A DNA stretch of 5,266 bases. It comes from Gemmobacter sp. (lineage in GTDB: Bacteria; Pseudomonadota; Alphaproteobacteria; Rhodobacterales; Rhodobacteraceae). Each line of letters opens with the position of its first letter. Positions within the stretch are counted from its first letter, which is position 1. The stretch covers positions 1 to 5,266 of the forward strand of contig JAUSPL010000058.1 in NCBI GenBank assembly GCA_030656535.1. The letters are read 5' to 3'. Of this stretch, positions 1-4,866 are shown piece by piece. The notes beneath the pieces were generated by a model, which did not search any database, was not told the origin of the DNA, and saw only the letters and a program-made list of their open reading frames with translations. The position numbers and the translations under genes are program-made.

Positions 1-417
1 CGGGCCGCCCGCCAGTAACGTAAGGGCAGCAAAGGTCCAAAGTGGTGGCCGGACACGCAGCATTGGTGCGGCGATGCCGATGCCTTCCGTCACATTGTGC
101 AGCGCAAATCCGAGGACGAGGAAGGTGCCAAGCCCTGCCGACCCGGCAGCGAACGCCCCACCGATGGCCAGCCCTTCTCCGAAATTGTGCAACCCGATCC
201 CGATCGCGATGTAGAAAGCCAGCGCCAGCCCTTCGGGCGTGCCGCGCCAGCGACTGATGGCCATCAGCAACAGGAAACTCGCCAAGCCAGCCAGCCAGAC
301 CATGGCAGATCCCTGGAACAGCGCGGCGGCTTCGGCTGCAAGTTCCAGCGCCTCGGACGTCATGTCGATGAGCAGGAAGGCTAGCAGGCCCACAGTCAGC
401 GAGAGCAGGAAATTCAT
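1..417 (-). CDS. ZIP-family metal transporter, catalytic membrane part (3' end beyond window)
   Basis: This ORF is read from ATG at 417 and runs off the left edge after 139 codons. It encodes hydrophobic helices and the two metal-binding ZIP signatures: HNFGEG at about residues 77-82 and HNVTEG at about 107-112. The two glutamates, E81 and E111, are 30 residues apart, as in the binuclear metal site of characterised ZIP proteins. ZIP proteins move divalent cations such as Zn, Fe or Mn into the cytoplasm. Only about 76 residues precede the first metal motif, so the N-terminal helices expected of a ZIP are missing here; they are supplied by the ORF at 414-953. The start ATG overlaps that ORF's stop (ATGA), directly after a six-G run. 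Either the two are separate, translationally coupled chains, or this is one gene with a one-base frameshift. Family assignment is firm; the start is not. Confidence 0.9.
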   Translation of the reverse strand, partial: MNFLLSLTVGLLAFLLIDMTSEALELAAEAAALFQGSAMVWLAGLASFLLLMAISRWRGTPEGLALAFYIAIGIGLHNFGEGLAIGGAFAAGSAGLGTFLVLGFALHNVTEGIGIAAPMLRVRPPLWTFAALTLLAGGP

Positions 418-953
418 GCCCCCCGCCCGACACCGCGCATCGCCGGATAGAACATCAGACCAAGTGCCACCGGCAGCAGGCCAACAATTGCGCCCACCAG
501 AGCCTGAAGGCGAAGCTGACCGCCCGTGGCCTTTGGTGTCGGCACAGCTACGGCAATCTCATGTTCAAATGCGGTCCCAGTGTTGGACAGCATGTTCACA
601 AAATGCGCCTCACCCAGAACCCAAGGATAGGGGATCTGCACCCAGACGGCATCGCCGCGCGCAATCGGTCCGGGTGGGTCTTGTGTGAATGTCCAGAACG
701 CATCGTCCACGGCCACTTGCGCAATCACCATGGGTTCTGATCCACCGGCGCGCACCAACAGCCCGATCCCGGTCTCATCGAGAATGCTCCGCTCAACGGT
801 CAGCGCTTCGATCGCAGGCGCGCCATTGTTGAAGCTACGCAAGGGATCGAGCGATGCGATCCAGACGAAGGCACCAAGCATGGCCGCCAACGGCACAAGC
901 ACCAACAGCAGACGGGTCAGCACGGGGCGGGTCGGTTGGCTCTGGTCGCTCAT
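414..953 (-). CDS. N-terminal part of the ZIP-type metal transporter (membrane anchor plus extracytoplasmic domain)
   Basis: This is a 179-residue protein. It has a hydrophobic segment at about 12-34, a soluble region rich in short beta-like stretches at about 45-140, and a second hydrophobic segment at about 149-170 ending in FYPAMRGVGRGA. The soluble part is probably extracytoplasmic and carries no Cys pair or His cluster. As I recall, similar sequences occur as the front of about 400-residue 'metal transporter' proteins whose rear half is a ZIP core. The ZIP core follows here immediately in another frame (1-417). The ATG overlaps the multicopper oxidase stop (ATGA at 950-953), and a GGGGA stretch upstream can serve as ribosome binding site. 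The gene is thus the second in the oxidase operon. The stop at 414-416 may be caused by a shortened G run at 419-424. Taken alone it would be a membrane protein of unknown function. Confidence 0.82.
   Translation of the reverse strand: MSDQSQPTRPVLTRLLLVLVPLAAMLGAFVWIASLDPLRSFNNGAPAIEALTVERSILDETGIGLLVRAGGSEPMVIAQVAVDDAFWTFTQDPPGPIARGDAVWVQIPYPWVLGEAHFVNMLSNTGTAFEHEIAVAVPTPKATGGQLRLQALVGAIVGLLPVALGLMFYPAMRGVGRGA
419..424 (-). other. Six-G homopolymer at the break between the two ZIP ORFs
   Basis: On the minus strand the upstream ORF reads GTC GGG CGG GGG GCA TGA. With seven G instead of six, the frame would read GGG CGG GGG GGC ATG AAT and continue straight into the ZIP core, giving ...VGRGGMNFLL... 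A -1 slip of the ribosome on this tract gives the same junction. The run is seen directly. Whether it is a real mutation, a sequencing or assembly indel, a programmed slip or a true gene split cannot be decided from this copy. Confidence 0.7.
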
Positions 954-2095
954 GCTGCGGGTCCCCGAACGTCAAACATGCCGACCCAGCCAAGCTCGGT
1001 GAACTCGGACTGATGCGCGTGGAACATGTACATTCCGTCCTCGTGGTCGGCAAAGCTGAACTCGAGAATGCCGCGCTGCGCTTGGCACTGCATGATCAGA
1101 TCGACGGTGCGCAGCGTTGGCGTCAGCTGCGTGCCGGTGTCGTAGTAGTCGAAGAAATTGGCGTGCAGGTGAAACGAGTTGATCGGGTCGAACTCCGTCA
1201 CATTCAGCAGGTAAATGCGCACAGGACGCGACTTGTCGATGCGGATCGGCGCGTTCATGTAGGCTTGGCCCACGGTGTTGCAGGCATAAACCTCGTTGCC
1301 GCCATCAAAGTTGGTATCGAAAGCATTCATCACCATCGCCAGTTCCTGCCAGTTGGCATTCTCTGGACTGCCAAGGACACGCGAGGCGGCAACGGCGGAA
1401 AGCGCCGGTTCGGACTGACGTGCGGGGTCCGGGTCGATCACAAACAGCCCATACATCCCCTTGTGCATGTGCCGTTTCAGTGGCAGCGCGTGGCAGTGAT
1501 AAAGATGGCAGCCAAAGGGCTTGGCTTCGAATTCATAGATGAATTCTTCACCCGGCCCGATCAGCCCGGCGCCGGGAACACCGTCCATCCGCGCTGAATG
1601 GATGCCATGAAAATGCATAGAATGCGGGTGCGAGCCCAGATTGCGAAAGACGATCCGCAGTCGCTCACCTTCCTTCGCCCTCAGAGCCGGACCGGGCACA
1701 CGTCCGTTGAAAGTCCAGGCAGGAAAGAAAATGCCGGGGGCAATCTCGATTTCCCTGTCGACGGCATCGACCTCGAAAGTGCGCAGAGTCCTGCCATCGG
1801 GCAGCAATTCGGTTCGACCCGTCTCCCAGTCGGTCAACATGGAGGTCGGGTCGAAACCATTCCGGTCGTGATCGACCAGACCGACCGTTGTCATGTTGCC
1901 ATGCGCCATACCCGACATGGGTGCCGCATAGGGATCGGATGGCATGTTGGACATGTCGTGACCGGCCATCGGGTCCGGTGCGCTTTGCGAGCGCGCGCTG
2001 CCAGCGGCGATCGCAGCACCACCCGCAGCCACAAGACCACCGACGAGCAAAGCGCGGCGCGACGGATCAACGGACGGTATGGTGTCGGCAGCCAT
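950..2095 (-). CDS. Two-domain multicopper oxidase, Tat-exported
   Basis: A 381-residue periplasmic oxidase that should couple one-electron oxidation of a substrate (metal ion or phenolic) to reduction of oxygen to water. A Tat-type signal (SRRALLVGG, about 12-20) is followed by a Met/His-rich stretch at about 43-68 that could bind copper. Two cupredoxin domains follow. Domain 1 has HPHSMHFHG (156-164) and CHLYHCHALP (196-205). Domain 2 has NSFHLHANF (306-314) and MFHAHQSEF (358-365). The four HxH pairs are those of a trinuclear copper centre. The type 1 copper ligands fall in domain 1 (C201, H209, M214, plus H156 or H158). The last motif reads HAH with no Cys, so domain 2 has no type 1 site. 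This matches two-domain oxidases with T1 copper only in domain 1, and resembles NirK in layout. ATG at 2093-2095 has AGGAAA about 8 bases upstream. First gene of the operon with the ZIP ORFs, divergent from mntR. Substrate unknown. Confidence 0.93.
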   Translation of the reverse strand: MAADTIPSVDPSRRALLVGGLVAAGGAAIAAGSARSQSAPDPMAGHDMSNMPSDPYAAPMSGMAHGNMTTVGLVDHDRNGFDPTSMLTDWETGRTELLPDGRTLRTFEVDAVDREIEIAPGIFFPAWTFNGRVPGPALRAKEGERLRIVFRNLGSHPHSMHFHGIHSARMDGVPGAGLIGPGEEFIYEFEAKPFGCHLYHCHALPLKRHMHKGMYGLFVIDPDPARQSEPALSAVAASRVLGSPENANWQELAMVMNAFDTNFDGGNEVYACNTVGQAYMNAPIRIDKSRPVRIYLLNVTEFDPINSFHLHANFFDYYDTGTQLTPTLRTVDLIMQCQAQRGILEFSFADHEDGMYMFHAHQSEFTELGWVGMFDVRGPAA

Positions 2096-2111
2096 GGATC
2101 AGATTTCCTCA
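2087..2111 (-). promoter_or_regulatory. Ribosome binding site and start of the multicopper oxidase
   Basis: On the minus strand GTGAGGAAATCTGATCC precedes the ATG at 2095. The AGGAAA at about 2104-2109 is a good Shine-Dalgarno match and supports this start. The Tat motif at residues 12-17 is also placed normally for it. Confidence 0.6.
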
Positions 2112-2142
2112 CGAGGGGAGTGGCAAAGTCTGTGCGCTAAAA

Positions 2143-2158
2143 GTTAGACGAAGCTAAC
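2143..2158. promoter_or_regulatory. Candidate MntR operator (GTTAG-N6-CTAAC)
   Basis: A perfect 5-bp inverted repeat with a 6-bp centre, flanked on the left by an A run, lies in the gap between mntR and the oxidase operon. The core TAG-N6-CTA is shared with the MntR box of enterobacterial mntH as I remember it, and DtxR-family operators also use TTAG/CTAA half-sites. Its place over the start region of the oxidase promoter and next to the mntR gene fits repression of the operon and possibly autoregulation. The sequence is direct observation; the binding protein is inferred. Confidence 0.6.
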
Positions 2159-2185
2159 AATCTGCTCTGCGCCTTTACGTGTCAA
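2157..2185 (-). promoter_or_regulatory. Putative promoter of the oxidase-ZIP operon
   Basis: Minus-strand TTGACA at 2185-2180 is a perfect sigma-70 -35 hexamer. At 17-bp spacing the -10 position reads GATTGT (2162-2157), which is weak; TTGTTA two bases downstream is an alternative. The leader to the oxidase ATG would be about 55 nt. The palindrome at 2143-2158 begins within the -10 element and covers the expected transcription start, a position suited to repression. No convincing plus-strand promoter for mntR was found in the same gap. Confidence 0.5.
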
Positions 2186-2209
2186 TCCATTTCGTGCAAA
2201 ACTGGATGG

Positions 2210-2668
2210 ATGACACACGTTGATCACCAAGCAATAGATGCAGCCGAGCCTGAAGCGCGTGCTGGCGACGCCCGCGCCGAGGCGTTTCAGGGCGTGCGCG
2301 CGGCTAGGCGCAACGAGTTGGCGGAAGACTATGTCGAGTTGATCGCGGAATTGATTCACACCCAAGGCGAAGCGCGTCCCGTCGACATAGCAACCAAGAT
2401 GGGCGTCACGGCACCCACCGTGGCCAAGACCCTCGACCGTCTGGCCCGGGACGGCCTGATAACCCGCGCCAAGTATCGTTCAGTCTTTCTGACGGAAGAA
2501 GGCCGCGCACTGGCCAAGGAATGCCGCCACCGACATGAGATCGTGTTGCGGTTTCTGATCCGCCTCGGGCTTGACCCCGAAACAGCCGAACACGACGCCG
2601 AAGGCATCGAACATCACGTCAGCGAGCGCACGCTTGCCTTGTTCGCAGCATTTGCCAATCGGTCCTGA
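2210..2668 (+). CDS. mntR: Manganese-responsive transcriptional regulator MntR (DtxR family)
   Basis: A 152-residue DNA-binding repressor that senses Mn(II) and switches metal uptake or efflux genes. It resembles E. coli MntR along its length. An acidic, low-complexity tail (about 1-25) precedes GVRAARRNELAEDYVELIAEL. The winged helix is at about 55-97 (recognition helix near VTAPTVAKTLDRL, 66-78), and the dimerisation/metal region ends in DAEGIEHHVSE (129-139). By alignment to Bacillus MntR the metal ligands D8, E11, H77, E99, E102 and H103 correspond to D40, E43, H109, E131, E134 and H135, all present. No SH3-like domain follows, which is usual for MntR. ATG at 2210 has only a weak GG-rich site upstream; the ATG at 2206 is out of frame. 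It diverges from the oxidase-ZIP operon across a palindrome it probably binds. Confidence 0.93.
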   Translation: MTHVDHQAIDAAEPEARAGDARAEAFQGVRAARRNELAEDYVELIAELIHTQGEARPVDIATKMGVTAPTVAKTLDRLARDGLITRAKYRSVFLTEEGRALAKECRHRHEIVLRFLIRLGLDPETAEHDAEGIEHHVSERTLALFAAFANRS

Positions 2669-2680
2669 GCGGACGCTCAG
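2665..2680. terminator. Hairpin spanning the convergent stop codons of mntR and the dsbA-family gene
   Basis: CTGAGC-GGAC-GCTCAG is a perfect inverted repeat: 6-bp arms with a GGAC loop, or 7 bp with a GA loop. The mntR TGA (2666-2668) lies in one arm and the complement of the dsbA-family TGA (2677-2679) in the other. As the only spacer between two convergent genes it could serve as a short bidirectional terminator. It is weak evidence, since neither strand is followed by a strong U run (acactttc on plus, none on minus). Confidence 0.4.
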
Positions 2681-3336
2681 ACACTTTCAACTGCAGCTTT
2701 GACTTCGGCAATCAAACTTTCGGGGCTCACGTTTTCCAGGCGTTTGCCGTCGAGAAAGAAGGTCGGCGTCTGACGGATCCCAACAGCTTCGACGTCAGCC
2801 ATGTCCTGATTTAGAACTCCGGCAATCCCCGGAAACAGGCGGTCGCTCTCGGCCTTTTTCAGATCAAGGCCAACCGCCCCCGCCACGCGCCAAGCCACAT
2901 CCATTTGCGGTCCGTCGTGCAGCGCCCAAGTGGGTTGCTTTTCAAGGAGGGCGTCGAGAACTTGTTCAAACTTGTCCTGCATCCGGGCGACCTCAAGGAT
3001 GCGCACGGCCTCGTCCGAACCTTGGTGGAACACCGTGTAGCGCAACACGACACGGACCTGCGTGGGGAACTGCTTTTTGATTTCCATCACGGTCGGGTGA
3101 AAGGCGCGGCAGGCCTCGCAGGAAGGATCGAAGAATTCGACCAGCGTGACCGGCGCATCGGCGGGGCCAAAGCTGGGGGAGTGGGGGCGGATCAAAAGCG
3201 AGGGATCCACAGCCGGGGTGGTAGCGGCGACCGCCTCAGCCTCAGCCTGACGCTGGCGATTCAGGAAGAAGGCCCCGCCGCCGAAAGCGACAAGCCCAAG
3301 GGCCGAGGCCCCGATCAAAAGAGTGCGGCGGTTCAT
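2677..3336 (-). CDS. DsbA-family periplasmic thiol-disulfide oxidoreductase
   Basis: A 219-residue thioredoxin-fold protein expected to introduce disulfides into exported proteins after being re-oxidised by the DsbB encoded just upstream. An N-terminal hydrophobic signal or anchor (about 5-25) begins with RR (MNRRTLLIG), so Tat export is possible. A linker to about residue 55 precedes the fold. The active site is CEAC (C73-C76) within FFDPSCEACRAFHP. The cis-proline loop is QTPTFF, with P191 about 115 residues later, matching DsbA spacing with a helical insert between. The second residue pair EA differs from the PH of classical DsbA, which should give a less oxidising site. I chose ATG at 3336 over longer in-frame starts because it overlaps the dsbB stop (ATGA), has AAGGA 8 bases upstream and starts a signal peptide. 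Last gene of the operon. The exact subfamily (DsbA, BdbD, ScsC-like) is not resolved. Confidence 0.92.
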   Translation of the reverse strand: MNRRTLLIGASALGLVAFGGGAFFLNRQRQAEAEAVAATTPAVDPSLLIRPHSPSFGPADAPVTLVEFFDPSCEACRAFHPTVMEIKKQFPTQVRVVLRYTVFHQGSDEAVRILEVARMQDKFEQVLDALLEKQPTWALHDGPQMDVAWRVAGAVGLDLKKAESDRLFPGIAGVLNQDMADVEAVGIRQTPTFFLDGKRLENVSPESLIAEVKAAVESV

Positions 3337-3770
3337 GTGCGGGTTCCTTTTGGAAAGATCAGACAGGCAAGAATGGCGGCAAATGCCGCCAGCGATAGAT
3401 AGGGAATGGGCAGGCCGAGGATGATCTGCGCCGGACCCGAGCAGGACGGACCGTCTTTGGTGCAAGGTGCGACTGCCTCGGGGATAAGCCCGAGATAGAG
3501 CCCGGTGTGCCAGCCTGCCAGTGCCAGACCCGCCAATACCAGCGGAAGGGCATATGCGCGCGCCATGCCGTCCCCGCGCCAGAGCGACATGCCAAGGATC
3601 GGGACCAGCGGGAACATGGCGATGCGCTGATACCAACACAGCGTGCATGGCATCTGGCCGAGCACCTCGCCAATGAACAGCGCGCCAAGCGTTGCAGCAA
3701 GAGCGATCAGAAACGCAGCCGTGACGGCCAGGTCATCGCGCGACAGCGTCTGATGTTCAGCGTTGGTCAA
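3333..3770 (-). CDS. dsbB: DsbB/BdbC-like disulfide bond formation protein (TTG start)
   Basis: A small, four-helix inner-membrane protein that re-oxidises DsbA-type proteins and passes electrons to quinone. The 145-residue chain has hydrophobic segments at about 14-34, 48-63, 73-92 and 116-138. The first redox pair is C42-TL-C45, in PCTLCWYQRI, with R49 at the place of the quinone-interacting arginine. The second pair is C103/C110, in APCTKDGPSC, in the periplasmic loop. The frame stays open upstream to ATG at 3893, but that would bury 120 bases of lspA and add a non-homologous, Ser/Pro-rich leader. TTG at 3770 has AAGGAG exactly 7 bases before it, so I use it. It overlaps the 3' end of lspA by 14 nt. 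CTG at 3776 would be too close to the AAGGAG. It overlaps the following dsbA-family gene by ATGA, which marks the two as functional partners. Confidence 0.88.
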   Translation of the reverse strand: MTNAEHQTLSRDDLAVTAAFLIALAATLGALFIGEVLGQMPCTLCWYQRIAMFPLVPILGMSLWRGDGMARAYALPLVLAGLALAGWHTGLYLGLIPEAVAPCTKDGPSCSGPAQIILGLPIPYLSLAAFAAILACLIFPKGTRT

Positions 3771-4242
3771 GAACAGGCTCCTTGCGGCGACGAAAGGGGA
3801 GAGAGGCTGCGATGATGCAGACCGCGCCAAGCGTGATGGCAATATCTGCGACATTGAAGGTGGGCCAATGCCAGTCGCGCCAGTAGAGATCAAGGAAATC
3901 GGTCACCGCACCCTGCCGCAGCCGGTCGATGATGTTGCCAAGTGCCCCACCGACCACAAGTGCAAAGCCCGCGCGTTCAAACGGGTGGCGCGCCCGGACC
4001 GCCATGACGGCAAACATCATGGTCAGCGCACCGGTCAGCGCAGCCATCAGCAGGGGCTTGCCTGCCATAACGCCCGACAGCATGCCGAAGCTTGATCCTT
4101 CGTTGAAACCGAGCGTCAGGTTGAAGCCGGGCACAACTGCAACCGCTTGGCCAAGTGTCAGCTTGGACAGTGCCACCGCCTTGCTCAGTTGATCGGCTAG
4201 CGCCGTGGCTGCGATCAGGAGGACAATCAGCCGGGCACTCAT
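3757..4242 (-). CDS. lspA: Lipoprotein signal peptidase (signal peptidase II)
   Basis: A 161-residue inner-membrane aspartyl protease that cleaves the signal peptide of prolipoproteins after lipid is attached to the Cys. It has four hydrophobic segments and the family motifs in order: DQLSK (17-21), FNEGSSFGML (46-55, the N-x-G-x-x-F-G block), and GNIIDRLRQGAVTDFLDL (102-119) with catalytic D106. FNVADIAI (129-136) carries the second catalytic D133. Length is normal. ATG at 4242 overlaps the ICMT stop (ATGA) and has AGGGA 7 bases upstream. Placement beside a P1B ATPase suggests an accessory copy belonging to a metal-resistance cluster, as in lead and cadmium loci where a PbrC-like LspA is found, rather than the housekeeping lspA. 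No lipobox protein is encoded in the window, so its dedicated substrate, if any, lies elsewhere. Confidence 0.94.
   Translation of the reverse strand: MSARLIVLLIAATALADQLSKAVALSKLTLGQAVAVVPGFNLTLGFNEGSSFGMLSGVMAGKPLLMAALTGALTMMFAVMAVRARHPFERAGFALVVGGALGNIIDRLRQGAVTDFLDLYWRDWHWPTFNVADIAITLGAVCIIAASLPFRRRKEPVLDQR
3771..3783 (-). promoter_or_regulatory. Strong ribosome binding site that sets the dsbB TTG start
   Basis: AAGGAG at 3783-3778 (minus strand) lies inside the lspA coding end, 7 nt before TTG at 3770. It is the best Shine-Dalgarno sequence in the window. It compensates for the poor start codon and argues against the longer ORF starting at 3893. Confidence 0.65.
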
Positions 4243-4862
4243 GGCATTTCCCTGCGACGAAAGCCTATCCAGCGGGGGACGGCGGCGGCATAGCGGTCAT
4301 AGTCGGACCCCAGGGCTTGACGAAGGGCAGCCTCTTCCGACCGGACTTGCGTGGCAGCCGACCAGAGAAACAGGATCGCCGCAAGGATCGTCGGCACGGC
4401 TGGGACCGCGAAGGCGACCCCGGCCAGCAGGGCGAACTGTCCGACAAAGGTTGGGTTGCGACTGAACTGATAAAGCCCACCCGAGACGAGACTTCCCGTT
4501 TGGCCGGTCACCACACCGACACGCCAGGAGGTGCCCATCGACATCTGGGCGGCAAAGGCCACCATTGCGCCAAGGCCCGCAATGAAGATGCCGATCAGCC
4601 CAAGTGTCAGCGCCTTGCCTTCGGCCCAAAACGGATCGATCTTGTGCAACAACGGGAGGGCCAACCACAGGAGCGGCCCAAAGAAGGCCAGCGCGAAGGA
4701 AGCGCGGAACCCGATGGCCGCCAGGCGGTCGCGCCCCGTGGCCCGCGCGAACAGCCAGACGGGTCTGCCTGCGGTATGTGCGGCGACAGCGCTGCCCCAG
4801 AAGAACAGCGCCAGGTAGCCGAAGAGAAGGGCCAGCGCGGCCCAACCAAAGCCAGACATCAT
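4239..4862 (-). CDS. Isoprenylcysteine carboxyl methyltransferase (ICMT)-family membrane protein
   Basis: A 207-residue integral membrane protein with hydrophobic segments at about 6-28, 50-72, 84-106 and 140-170. The C-terminal part has the signature of the ICMT/phospholipid methyltransferase superfamily: GGLYQFSRNPTFVGQ (128-142), then EEAALRQALGSDYDRY (176-191) and VPRW (195-198). In characterised members this region binds S-adenosylmethionine. Bacterial members have no known prenyl-Cys substrate, so the methyl acceptor is unknown. Two adjacent ATGs (4862 and 4859) follow the ATPase stop by 4 nt, and the 3' end overlaps lspA by ATGA, so it is embedded in the efflux operon. Comparable P1B ATPase/ICMT/LspA neighbourhoods occur in other proteobacterial metal islands as far as I recall, which points to a role in metal tolerance or envelope lipid change. 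That role is inference. Confidence 0.88.
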   Translation of the reverse strand: MMSGFGWAALALLFGYLALFFWGSAVAAHTAGRPVWLFARATGRDRLAAIGFRASFALAFFGPLLWLALPLLHKIDPFWAEGKALTLGLIGIFIAGLGAMVAFAAQMSMGTSWRVGVVTGQTGSLVSGGLYQFSRNPTFVGQFALLAGVAFAVPAVPTILAAILFLWSAATQVRSEEAALRQALGSDYDRYAAAVPRWIGFRRREMP

Positions 4863-4866
4863 TGCA

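Noticed and set aside
1529..1546. Inverted repeat GAATTCAT-AG-ATGAATTC inside the oxidase gene
   Set aside because: It is explained by coding for two EF dipeptides (EFIYEF) in a conserved beta strand; there is no sign of an operator or recombination site.
854..1597. Open plus-strand frame of 247 codons opposite the multicopper oxidase
   Set aside because: It lies entirely antisense to a gene with unmistakable copper motifs, its product has no recognisable domain, and high GC readily keeps antisense frames open. The same holds for 1598-2140.
3235..3249. Short tandem repeat of gcctca units near the dsbA-family N-terminus
   Set aside because: It codes for the Ala/Glu-rich linker after the signal segment and is too short to be a meaningful repeat array.
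2677..3648. Longer start at 3648 for the dsbA-family gene (323 residues)
   Set aside because: The extra 104 residues lie out of frame over dsbB and look like its shadow (Arg/His/Ser-rich). The ATG at 3336 has a good ribosome site and starts a signal peptide.
3333..3893. Longer start at 3893 for dsbB (186 residues)
   Set aside because: It would overlap lspA by over 130 nt with a Ser/Pro-rich leader that does not resemble DsbB, while TTG at 3770 has an ideal ribosome site.
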